A stretch of 64,000 nt of DNA from positions 806,001-870,000 of the forward strand of contig JAFCMP010000312.1 of assembly GCA_017506865.1 (NCBI GenBank), given 5' to 3'. Below are positions 54,972-64,000 of the stretch, one piece after another. How positions within the stretch are numbered: the first letter of the stretch is position 1; each line of letters opens with the position of its first letter. The position numbers were made by a program, and so were the translations under genes. Below the pieces are notes generated by a model. The model ran no database searches, was not told the DNA's origin, and saw only the letters and a list, made by a program, of their open reading frames with translations. This DNA is from Tribonema minus (Eukaryota > Sar > Xanthophyceae > Tribonematales > Tribonemataceae).

Positions 54972-57000
54972 CGCGCTTGGCGCACACTCCTTTACTTGAG
55001 TATAATTCGGCGGTACATGCTCTGTGCCTGGACTGAGTGTACCTTCCCCCACCCGCCTCTGTGCCAACATGACTGTTGAAGAAACAATATTTCTGCTGGT
55101 GGTCGGGGAGGTGCAGCTGCGTTGCCGCAAGTACACACAGCTTGGGTTGCTCAAGTGGAGTGGCAGCTGGCCGTGTCCATGTGGGGCACGTAATGTACTT
55201 CAAGTTGAAGTACAGGCCGCAGGCAGGCAGGCGTGCGCAGCGCTCGGGTGGCAGCGTGGTCGTGCTTGGCGCACCACGTTTGCGCACTTTCAAGAGCAAA
55301 GTATAGTATTGCAAGCGCCGCTGCAGAGCTGCTACGACGCTGTTGACGTCAGTGCGTCGGGCCGGTTTCGGTGCCCCTGCGTCCGCTGCTGCAACAAGCA
55401 CTACGGGGGCGGCTGCCAGTCAGCAGAGCTGGTGTGCCTACTGCGTGGATCATAAAGAGCGCAGAGGTGCGTGGGGGCACAAGCGCCCAGCGCCTGCAGC
55501 AGCGGCGGCGGCAGCGGCGGCGGCGGCGGCGGCAGCGGCAGCGGCGGCGGCGGCAGCGCGGCGGCGGCGGCGGCAGCGGCAGCGGCGGCGGCGGCAGCGG
55601 CGGCGGCAGCTGCGGTGATGGCAGCGACGGCGCACAGCGCGCTGCGTTTGCAGGGTTAGGGTCAGGCTGCCTCCAGCAGCACGCGCGCATGGATGCAGCA
55701 ATGCACCTCAATTTTGTAATGGATGAATGCGGCTTGCAGTTGCGCTGTTGCTCACGTTACCCACCAGCAAAGCTGTATGGTGAAAAGCGCTTGTGCTTAT
55801 GTGTATGGGGTGGCGATGGCAACTGCAGGCGTTGCGTGCAGCTGCATGGCAGACACGATGCTGCTACAGTTTCATCTGGCCGCTGGCTGAAGCATTCATG
55901 TGCGGGAAGAGCAGCGGCAGAAAATGCAGCATGCCGCAACCATGCGTGCAGCAAATCAGGGCAAGCATACATGAAGATGATGCACAGCAATTGCACGCAG
56001 AACTTATTCTTGATGCTTGAACACAAGGCGAACGTGTCAACACTCAAGCAGGCCACCATAAACTATGGAACCAGGCTGAGCACAGCGAGCAGCAGCAGCG
56101 CGCAGCGTGCAGAGAACAGCTCAGTGTCCCAAAGTTTGTCACCATAATGTTGTCTAGGGTACTGTCTTGATGTGATGTGTGCAGACTGCTGTAAACTCAA
56201 GGTCGTCTGCTAGGTGTGCTCGCGAGGGCTTCTAAAGGTGCACACGCGCCCAGGCGGTGCAGCCTTTGGCAGAGATGTATGTTGTCGCGCTGCTGCTGCG
56301 GGCCCACTGCCGCTGCAATGTCGACCCCTGTTGTCTCCGCCGAATGCGCCAGAAGGCAACAGGCTGCCGCTGCCATGCGCCGGCAGTCCATGTGCCTCTC
56401 TCGCCACACAGCTGCTTACATGCGTTTCCATGTAGCAAGACTGTCGCTGCGCGCCGGTTCGCGCACTTGCTACAACCGCATTCAGCAGATGTGTTTGTCA
56501 TGGCTGCTGACGAAGCAGTGCTCATTGGCTGCGGGAAATGGAGCCATCTGGCCCGACCACCCAGTCTCCTGGTTCCGATATCTGCGTGCGCAACAAACAG
56601 ACAGCGCGCTTAGAAGCCATCTACAGGCGCTGATTGAAAGCTTTCAATGATCACCATGCGCGATGGTCGCTATCTTTTGATAAAATACCTTACAAACCAA
56701 CTTTTTATCATCATACTTGAAGTAGCTTTTTGCACTTGCCACTCTTCGTGGTAACAGCTGGCGCAGCAGCCATGCGCGCACCTGCATGCTGGACACAGCA
56801 GCGACTTGCGACAGATCAATGACTGCACCCGCAGCGCATGCGCACGTACGCAGTGTGCCCAGCCAAAGTGACCATTGCCGTCACCGTGCCAACCGGAAAT
56901 GCACCCTCCGCCATTGCACTGAAGGGGCCAGCTCTCTTTGCCAGTTCCTCTTGTCCCCACCTATGTACCACTTCTCACCGATGCAGGTGGGTTTCCTGTT
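54972..57000. other. Convergent 3' region; GCG repeat; no gene assigned
   Basis: Lies between the stop of the BRAP2 homologue and the last recognised pyrophosphorylase exon. 55495-55620 is a dense GGC/GCA triplet repeat. The terminal exon of the pyrophosphorylase should lie in this stretch or just above it but was not recognised. Other open frames have no motif. Confidence 0.45.
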
Positions 57001-57009
57001 GCCGCACTG

Positions 57010-57970
57010 TGTTGAGTGGGGCACTGACCTCAATCACAGTTGCGGCCTTCTTACTGAGCGCAAATCTGCGCACCCTGTCCACCTCCGGTTCACACAGCAG
57101 CGTCATTTGCAAACATCTGTTGAGTCTCACCCCGCCAATCTTTGACGATGCAGGTGGTCTTATGAGCCCAATTTTTTCTTATTTTGAGTGGGAGCTAACC
57201 TCAATCACGGTCGCCGCCGTCTTGTCGAGCACGAAGCCACGAACCTTGTCCGCCTCCGGCACGCCCTCTGCCATTGCACTGAGGGCAGCTAGCTCTCTTT
57301 GCCAGTTTCTGCTCTCGCCCCCATGTACTTCTGAAGTACCAATCTTCAACTATGCAGCAGGCGTTCATTGGTCGAATTTCTGTTTTTTGAGCAGGCGCAG
57401 ACCTCAATCACGGTTGCGGCCTTTTTGTCAAGCACAAAGCCGCGCACCCTGTCCACCTCCGGCACAACCTCCGCTGTTTGCCACGACGGCAGCTACAGCA
57501 GCTTTGTTTGTCAACATCTGTTGCGTCCCACCCCGCCAGTCGTCAACGATGCAGCTGGCTTTCATGAGCCGATTGTCTTGTTTTGAGCGGGCACTGGCCT
57601 TAATTGCAAATGCTGCGCTCTTGCCGAGCACGCATCTGCACCCCGTGTCCACCTCCGGCAAGACCTGCGCCATTTGCAACGAGGGCAGCTGGCACGTATT
57701 ACCCATGTACTTGTGAAGTACCAATCTTCAATGATGCAGCTGGCACGTATTAGCCAATTGTTTGCTTTGAGTGGGCACTGACCTCAGTCACGGTTGCAGC
57801 CTTTTTGTCGAGCACGAATCCACAAACCCTGTCAGCCTCCAACACGCCCTCCGCCATTGCACTGGGCGCAGCCAGCTCTCTTTGCCAGTTTCTCTTGTCC
57901 CACCTATGTACCAATTATCAACGGTGCAGGTGGCTTGCCTTTTGTCGCAGTGTTTTGAATGGGCACTGAC
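57010..57970 (-). repeat. Echo array of the last recognised pyrophosphorylase donor
   Basis: Five units of about 190-210 bp (near 57010-57080, 57185-57290, 57390-57470, 57590-57660 and 57770-57860) copy the last 60-90 bp of the exon ending at 57971 (EGVPEVDRVRGFVLDKRAAT) and its donor. They also share intron text with CTCTCTTTGCCAGTT. Confidence 0.88.
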
Positions 57971-60900
57971 CTCAATCACGGTTGCCGCCCTCTTGTCGAG
58001 CACGAATCCGCGAACCCTGTCCACCTCTGGCACGCCCTCTGCAGGCAGCGGCGCCGGGTGCCAGCCCTCGTTGCGCACGGTCAAGCCGTGGACCGTCACG
58101 CGTGCGTCTTCACAGGCCTTGATGACTAGCGCACCTGTAAACGGCATTGCGGAAGGCGGGGGGGCGGACGTTGGATGTGGCGGGCAACAGCACCTGATGG
58201 CGCACAGCGATGGCATGCGTATGCAGAAACACCACTTCTCAACACAACCTGCACACAGAGCTTTCAAGAAGAGGCTCGCACTTCTGTGCTGAGCGACACC
58301 AATCCTCAGAAGCACCTCGCACCACTAGCTTCAACAAATACTTTGTGCGGACCGGCTCGTATGACTTGATGCCTGTGCATTTGCATGTGTGTTGAGGTTA
58401 CGTACTTCGAAGTACAAGTCCTCGTTGTTCAATTAGTTGAGTATTTTATCATCTTAACGGTGTGATGCGCCTCACCATCCAGCACACCTCCCCACCACCT
58501 TCCACGAACACTTCGTGATGAGTAGCTGTAAAAAAAAAAAAATTCTTCAAGTACTTGAAGTATGTACGTTGCGCCTCACCATCGAGGTCCAGTGACTCCA
58601 CCGTAATGCTGGACCCCTCCAGCACGAGTGTGGAAGTTAATTGATTGCGCGCAGCAATGGCACTGCGCGTACGGCTTGAATGCTTGTGCGTCCTTGTTCT
58701 TGCAGTATTTTTCAAAGTATGATAAATCCTTACGGTGCGATGGGCCTCTCCATCGAGGTCCAAGGACTCCACCGTGATGCCGGGCCCTTCCAGCACGAGA
58801 GCGGATGTGGTAGAAATATGTTGAGGTTGCATGTAGAACCTTTTCGTCAAGTATCTGAAGCATTTGTCTTTGTTGAAGCAGTGTGATGCGCCTCACCATC
58901 GAGGTCCAATGACTCCACCGTGATACCAGGTCCCTCTAGCACAAGAGCGGATGTGGTAGACACCTTGACATCCTTGCCAAACTTCCGCCTGCAGTGCGGC
59001 AGCAGTAGATCGGAGACGTTGAGGACCTCGTGAAAAACCTAGTGGCGCAAGTGATGTCATCGCTGCAGTCAAATCAAGCGCGTCCGCAGCAAACATCCAC
59101 ATGACTCCGGCATTGCTTCCTTGCAGCCGTTGCGTTCATGTAGGTATCTGGTGTTCGAAGCATTGCAGACCCTGGCCTCATGTCAAAAGGGTACGCTTCT
59201 GCTGCATGGGATGAGCGTCTTGCATTCACACCAGTTGATGTGATCAGAAGATGGCTGAGAGCTTGTTCAAACAATCATGTCACGCACATGCAGCCAATGT
59301 TTAAGGATAAAGTGGTCATCAATGGCCACTGAGACCCAAAGGAAGCAGGAAGCCCCCTCTGTCGCGGACACCTTGACACATACAGGGTTGGGGTTAGGGT
59401 TTCAAATCAAGTGTGTCCTTGCCAAACTTCCGCCTTAGGGTTAGGGTTAGGGGGTAGGGTTAGGTGCGACAGCACCAGAACGGACAAGCAGCAACACACT
59501 GTCATGAGCACAATGCTTTGAAAGGATTTGAAAAGTTTCACACCTCACCTGTTGTCGTCTGCCGTGACGGCAAACGTCGATGACAGCACCAGCAGCGGGC
59601 CACACTACGCTCACGGATCAGACACCAGCCCCGCATTTGAAGGACGCAAGCATGTACGTTTTTTGCCTCACCACTTGCTTCTGTCTCATGATCATCCTGT
59701 CCTTTGCACAGTCTGCTTTGCTCGCTGTAATGCTTGGGAGCCAGCGTGCATGATGCGTGATTCGTGATCATGAACACCGGCGATTATTATCGGGTTTAAA
59801 GTGAAGTGGTTCCACAACTTGACCCTACCTGATATCATCCGTCATGATAGCGAATGACCGGTTATAGCACCAGCATCGGTCCACGCTACTTACACTCACG
59901 ATTCAGACATCAGCCCAGTAGCCCAGCATTTTGAAATACGTAAGCAAGATGTGACACCTTTGCGTTGGAATGAAATGCTTCGGCTGCAACAACCTGACCC
60001 TACCTGATGTCGTCCGTCGTGATGGCAAACGACGGTGACAGCACCAGCAGCGGTCCAAGGTCTAGCGGCACGCCCTCAAGTACTTTAACTTCAACACCAG
60101 CTTCAATTTTAACCCACCTGATGGCATGGCGAATGACGGCGACAGCACCAGCAGCGGTCCAACGTCTAGCGGCACGCCCTCAAGTACCTAAACTTCAACA
60201 TTTTCTTCAACTGCAATATACCTGATGTCATTCGTCGTGATGGCGAACGACGGCGACAGCACCAGCAGCGGTCCAAGGTCTAGCGGCACGCCCTCAAACT
60301 CAATGTGCCGTGGCGCGCCGAAGGCGGCGCCCGCCGTCGCCGCAACGCGCCTCACATTCTGTGCGTAGAACTCCGCTTCCGCGCTGCAAGACAACAGGCA
60401 GATCGAGAGGCGGCGTGGTGATTGACTTCACATTTGAAAGACGGCTTTGGGTCATGCATGTCAGCTACATATCTTGCTTTTGTGTCATTGCTGGTCATAT
60501 GCAACAGAAGTACAAGTACTTGAAAGGATAAGTTGAACGCGGCGCCCGCCGTCGCAACAATGCGCCTCACATTCTGCCCGTACGTACAACTCTGCATCTG
60601 CACTGCGATGCACAGGCACAAAGGGGGACGTATAGGGTGACGTATAGTGTGCATGGGCAGCGCAGGATCCCTGGAAGTGTTTTCAAAAACCACGTTGTCG
60701 AAAATTGGGGAACAGGCCTCGAGGTGCGGGCGTCGTAACGTGTACTTTTTGCGAAGAGTCCAAGGGACAAAAGCAGCACGTGCATAGCTTCTTGACTGGT
60801 ACCACCCAGCAGGTGAAGGCACGTAGCTGCAGCAGAGCACCAGCTGGTAGGCTGGCATAGAAAGCAGTCAGACGAGACAACCGCGACACATCCGCAACTG

Positions 60901-63382
60901 AGGGGGTGGGTGCGATTTGGTAGCATCGCAGCCCCACGGAGTGCAGTGGCAATTGCAGACGCACTTGTTGATGATCAGGTGACATCCAAGTGCCTGCTCG
61001 CGGAGGTGGGGGGTACAGCGCCTACAACACCTCATGTGGGTCCTGATGCTCGCTGAACTTCAACCCTCAAGTGCTTTAAACTACGGCGCTTCAGGGTGAG
61101 TCATAACACTGCCGAGCGCCTGCCGGATGAGCGCCTGGGCATTTCACTTGCGGTGTTGGGGGGTGCCCCGCTGCCCCATAGGCTTAACTCAACAAGTTGA
61201 TTGTAGATGATACGGCAGCCCCACATTGCTGCGGAACGAGCGACACCTCCTTCACTCACCTGCTTGCGGCATTATGATCACTCAATGAGGTAGTAAATCT
61301 AATGCAAACCACCAAGACTTCATTGTGCAACATTGTGCAACACAGTAGTAAATTTGATACAATCCACCAAGACTTCATTGTGCAGCACACCAGCTTTAAC
61401 ATCAGAGCAAGATTAACCGGCGGTTACGGGCCTGCATTGAACACAATAGCTTTGCTTGCAGGCCCGTAGGCTTTGCCTACAAGTATTATTGTAAGTAAGA
61501 CAGTACCCCACATGGCTGCGGAACGAGCGACAAATCATTCACTCACCTGCTTGCAGTGTTGGGGGGTACCCCGCTGGGGGCGCCTGCGGCGCCTGCCTCC
61601 AGACTGTTCTTGGCCGGGCTGCGGCGGCGCGACAGATAGCGATGAAGACATGAATGCATTAATGAATGCACCAACGGCGTGCACCATGTCCTTCATGCGC
61701 TTTTCAGGTGCACGCAGCTCCAGAAACACAAACGCTTAGACCTTGAACTTCAAGCTGAGTGCGCCAGACCGTGGTTGCTCGTGCTGATTTCGAATTCTGT
61801 GAAGTGAGGAGGCAAACTTCTAGATTGCGGCTTAAAACATCAAACCCAAGCACTACTTGTTGCGTTTTGTTGCGTTACACGGAGCCGCTTCAAGATATGC
61901 GTAGCACGGTCCTGGGTCCTGTTGCTGGCTGACCTTGCGTCAAGAGAAGAAGCCCTTGCATCAAGAGAAGAAGCCATCTAGATCCGGAGCAGCATCTCAA
62001 GTGATGACTGTTCCGGGGGGGCTGTTGATGTATAGCACGATTGCAAGCGTGGAATGAAAGATGTTTAAACAACCGGAAGATGATGTTCAATACAGAAAGA
62101 AGCGAGGGACACGGCGCTGGTGACTTAGAAAGTCACTTAGACTTTGAAAGTCACGTAGACTTAGAAAGTCACTTAGAAAGTCACCAGCGTCGTGTCCCTC
62201 GCTTCTTTCTGTATTGAACATCATCTTCCGGTTGCTTAAACATCTTTCATTCCACGCTTGCAATCGTGCTATACATCAACAGCCCCCCCGGAACAGTCAT
62301 CACTTGAGATGCTGCTCCGGATCTAGATGGCTTCTTCTCTTGATGCAATGGCTTCTTCTCTTGACGCAAGGTCAGCCGATGTCATGCTGGCCCTACTTGT
62401 ATGCGAGACTGACGCCAGGAAAGGCGGAAGGAGGGGGGAGGACGGGGGCGGGGAATGGGAGGCGCAAAGGGCTGTGCAGCAGGTCCGGCGCTGGGTTGCA
62501 GACCGGATACCCGGCTCCTTGCTCGCATCAGTGATAGGGACAAGAGATGTACGAAGCACACCTTGCCAATGACTACAGTACATAGACGAGGAAGGAGCAT
62601 GGCAAACTCAAACAGCTGTAAGGCTGCGGACATTAGATGCGCTGGCTCCGCGTGCTCTTTGTTCAGGCCCCAGGTAGACGTCGAGGATAATCACAGAGTC
62701 CACAGACTGTTCCTTACAGGACAATCGCTGAACAGCGGATCGGCAACACACGCTGGGACTAGCGCTTCAAAGGCATGCCCCTGGCAATCGATAAGGGAAT
62801 GCATGAAGCTCACAGGTGATCTGAACATTTACTCCAGTCATGTAGTAAGACGGGCAAGGTTCACTCCGACAGGGTGCATTTGCCGCTTGCACGAGGTTCG
62901 ACACTTGAGTATTTTGCAAGAACTCATTCATTTGTTCATGCAACACTCATCGCCATTAATGCAGTCCTCACGTTCAAACACTGACCCCTGACTCCCGCCC
63001 TGGGGTTTTTCAGCAAAACAATGAGCAAACGTTATAAACAGCACTTGTCTGTGGCTGCTTTGCCGCATGCCCACCTGAACGATAGCCATTTCTGTAGGCT
63101 GTCACCATTACCTTGGCGCAGTACCTTGGTACTGATGGGCTGAGCGCTGGTGTAAAGGTACACCCTTTGCACTCGAGGCGGCCATGCGCAGCCGCTGCGC
63201 CTGTGAACCCTGTCCGAGAATGGCAAAGCTCTATCACAAATTGGCGGACGCATGATCATGTTTCTTGATGTATGGACAGCTTTACTGCACGCCCACCTGA
63301 ATGACAGCCATTTCTCCAGACTGGTGAAGCCAATGGTGAAGTCTGATTGGTCGAGCTCCTGCGCCATCAGCTTGGGGAAGTC
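57971..63382 (-). CDS. UDP-sugar pyrophosphorylase, internal exons (both ends missing)
   Basis: Converts a sugar 1-phosphate and UTP to UDP-sugar and pyrophosphate in the cytosol. Five exons on the minus strand, all in phase: 63382-63297, 61618-61547, 60383-60222, 58988-58897 and 58134-57971. The spliced text reads DFPKLMAQELD...IGFTSLEKWLSF / SPAKNSLEAGAAGAPSGVPP... / AEAEFYAQNVRRVAA... / KFGKDVKVSTTSALVLEG... / GALVIKACEDARVTVHGL. This matches the plant enzyme order: QDYPK, VGFTxxxxWLxxxPVKN, a short loop, EMAIYxANxLILRK, then the C-terminal beta-helix ending in an RGF-like segment. The N-terminal nucleotidyltransferase exons lie beyond 64000, and the last exon was not found. A 451-bp foldback sits in the first intron seen here. 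Confidence 0.7.
58465..58825 (-). repeat. Echo array of the fourth pyrophosphorylase exon donor
   Basis: Copies near 58466-58500, 58565-58640 and 58735-58820 of the exon end (STTSALVLEGPGITVESLDLDG) with its GTGAGG donor, below the real end at 58897. The longest covers about 85 bp. Confidence 0.88.
59035..59535. other. Intron interior with telomere-like block
   Basis: GGGTTAGGG blocks at about 59385-59402 and 59435-59465, between two fragments that copy CCTTGCCAAACTTCCGCCT from the start of the exon at 58988-58897. Nothing else recognised. Confidence 0.6.
59540..60185 (-). repeat. Echo array of the third pyrophosphorylase exon donor
   Basis: Four copies (about 59545-59610, 59825-59890, 60000-60075 and 60120-60182) of the exon end (VPLDLGPLLVLSPSFAIT) with donor. 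Similarity to the real exon (60222 end) rises with proximity, as expected for stepwise tandem growth. Confidence 0.88.
60535..60605 (-). repeat. Echo of the third pyrophosphorylase exon acceptor
   Basis: GCGGCGCCCGCCGTCGCAAC through CATTCTGCCCGTACG copies the first 60 bp of the exon starting at 60383 (NVRRVAATAGAAF). Confidence 0.8.
61150..61545 (-). repeat. Echoes of the second pyrophosphorylase exon donor, with a tandem pair
   Basis: GCGGTGTTGGGGGGTGCCCC near 61157 and CTCACCTGCTTGCGGCATTA near 61255 copy the end of the exon at 61618-61547 and its donor. At 61285-61395 a CCACCAAGACTTCATTGTGC unit occurs twice. Confidence 0.75.
61927..62377. mobile_element. 451-bp foldback element with 200-bp inverted arms
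   Basis: Left arm 61927-62126 and right arm 62178-62377 are reverse complements over about 200 bp with about three mismatches. The 51-bp centre is itself made of inverted GACTT/AAGTC units (CTTAGAAAGTCACTTAGA). No flanking target duplication was found. It lies in an intron of the pyrophosphorylase gene. Each arm can be read as a 60-100 codon frame, probably incidental. Confidence 0.8.
63065..63115 (-). repeat. Echo of the first seen pyrophosphorylase exon donor
   Basis: GCCCACCTGAACGATAGCCA copies, with few changes, the exon end and GTGGGC donor at 63297/63296 (EKWLSF region). Confidence 0.8.
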
Positions 63383-64000
63383 CTGGGGGGGGTGAGCGCG
63401 CAAGAAGGGTTAGCGCTGAAGTTGACAGAGCAGCCCTCAGCACATGTTGAAGTTGGCCCAGGCTGAGCATTGTTGTGACGCTTGTTGAGGAAAACGCAAG
63501 TTTGGCGTGTTGGGGGTTCAATGGTCACCTCCGGCAACGCATACCGCAGCTGCATTGCTTATACATGCTGCACGTTTCAAAATTGTTTCGGTCCAACAGG
63601 GCACTTGCGCAAGCGAACACGTGACAGGCACTGCACATCGCATACTCTCAGAGGCAATGAACTGGTTAAACTCTGATGCCACGAGGTCACCAGAACAGGT
63701 CGGCACTTTGACAGCCATTGCTTCGGGCTAGAGCCATGCAGCGGACGTTACCCAGCTCAGGCTCTGCGCAGCACACACTGACACAAATGCAGCAGCGCTG
63801 ACATCTGCGTACACCAACAGCGGCAGAGGTGGCGGCAGCGGCTACCTGATCTACGCCGCTGCAAGATTGTTGAACAATGGTGGCGGCAAAACTGTCAACA
63901 ATGGCATGCCACTGTTGGCTGTGCGCCAACAACGCTTCCTTCGGTGCCACTGCGCACAGATTGCATTCCTGCTGTAGCTCTCTCCCATTAGCTCTCTCCC
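63383..64000. other. Upstream intron of the pyrophosphorylase gene
   Basis: The acceptor at 63383 implies further exons at higher coordinates. No nucleotidyltransferase motif was found before the window edge, so this is probably intron. Confidence 0.5.

Noticed and set aside
55349-55711. Poly-Gly/Arg/Ala frames at the GGC repeat
   Set aside because: No motif; produced by a pure triplet repeat read in several frames.
61890-62534. A pair of genes on opposite strands with the same protein (MNIIFRL...)
   Set aside because: Both frames are simply the two arms of the foldback element.
1-64000. CRISPR arrays, because of regularly spaced repeats
   Set aside because: Repeat units vary in length, decay with distance and contain spliceosomal junctions of a eukaryote; spacers are intron text.

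Overview
The window is nuclear DNA of a eukaryotic alga, not bacterial. Genes are split by GT-AG introns (two appear to be GC-AG), introns are longer than exons, and interstitial telomere-like GGGTTA/TAACCC stretches occur throughout. One protein begins with a bipartite leader typical of complex (secondary) plastids: a signal peptide, then a Phe after an Ala-x-Ala-like site. That leader, the GC donors, a type III polyketide synthase and a UDP-sugar pyrophosphorylase fit a haptophyte or another red-lineage secondary alga. This placement is inference; no rRNA or organelle gene was seen.

Layout. 1-7448 (minus): a six-exon secreted subtilisin-like protease whose last exon lies outside the window. 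9327-17367 (plus): a complete paralogue, head to head with the first and sharing its exon plan. 17368-21182: no gene seen; it holds poly-C runs and one copy of a new SINE-like retroposon, whose other copy lies inside the first protease gene. 21183-23240 (minus): a two-exon type III polyketide synthase with an apparent one-base frameshift. 23241-34885: gene-poor, with a 732-bp hAT-like element, tandem duplications, an 81-nt near-perfect hairpin, a frameshifted Cys-rich secreted ORF and a dead copy of a plastid-leader exon. 34886-39824 (minus): a five-exon plastid-targeted J-domain protein. 40117-54971 (plus): a twelve-exon BRAP2-type RING / UBP zinc finger / coiled-coil protein, starting 292 bp from the J-protein start. 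57971-63382 (minus): five internal exons of a UDP-sugar pyrophosphorylase, interrupted by a 451-bp foldback element.

The most striking signal is not a gene. At about two thirds of the splice junctions mapped here, the piece of DNA that spans the junction (some 20-110 bp of exon end plus neighbouring intron) is repeated one to six more times inside the adjoining intron, in progressively decayed tandem copies. I call these junction echoes. Acceptor-side echoes lie upstream of the true exon and donor-side echoes downstream, so the outer copies are spliced out. They occur in all six genes, which are unrelated apart from the two proteases, and appear to account for much of the intron length. Tandem duplication also occurs in intergenic DNA, so the process may be general, with splice junctions only making it easy to see.

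The genes do not form one pathway. The proteases would act in the secretory route, the J-protein in the plastid, the BRAP2 homologue in ubiquitin signalling in the cytosol, and the last enzyme in nucleotide-sugar supply. All exon models were spliced by eye from reading-frame phase, splice signals and family motifs.
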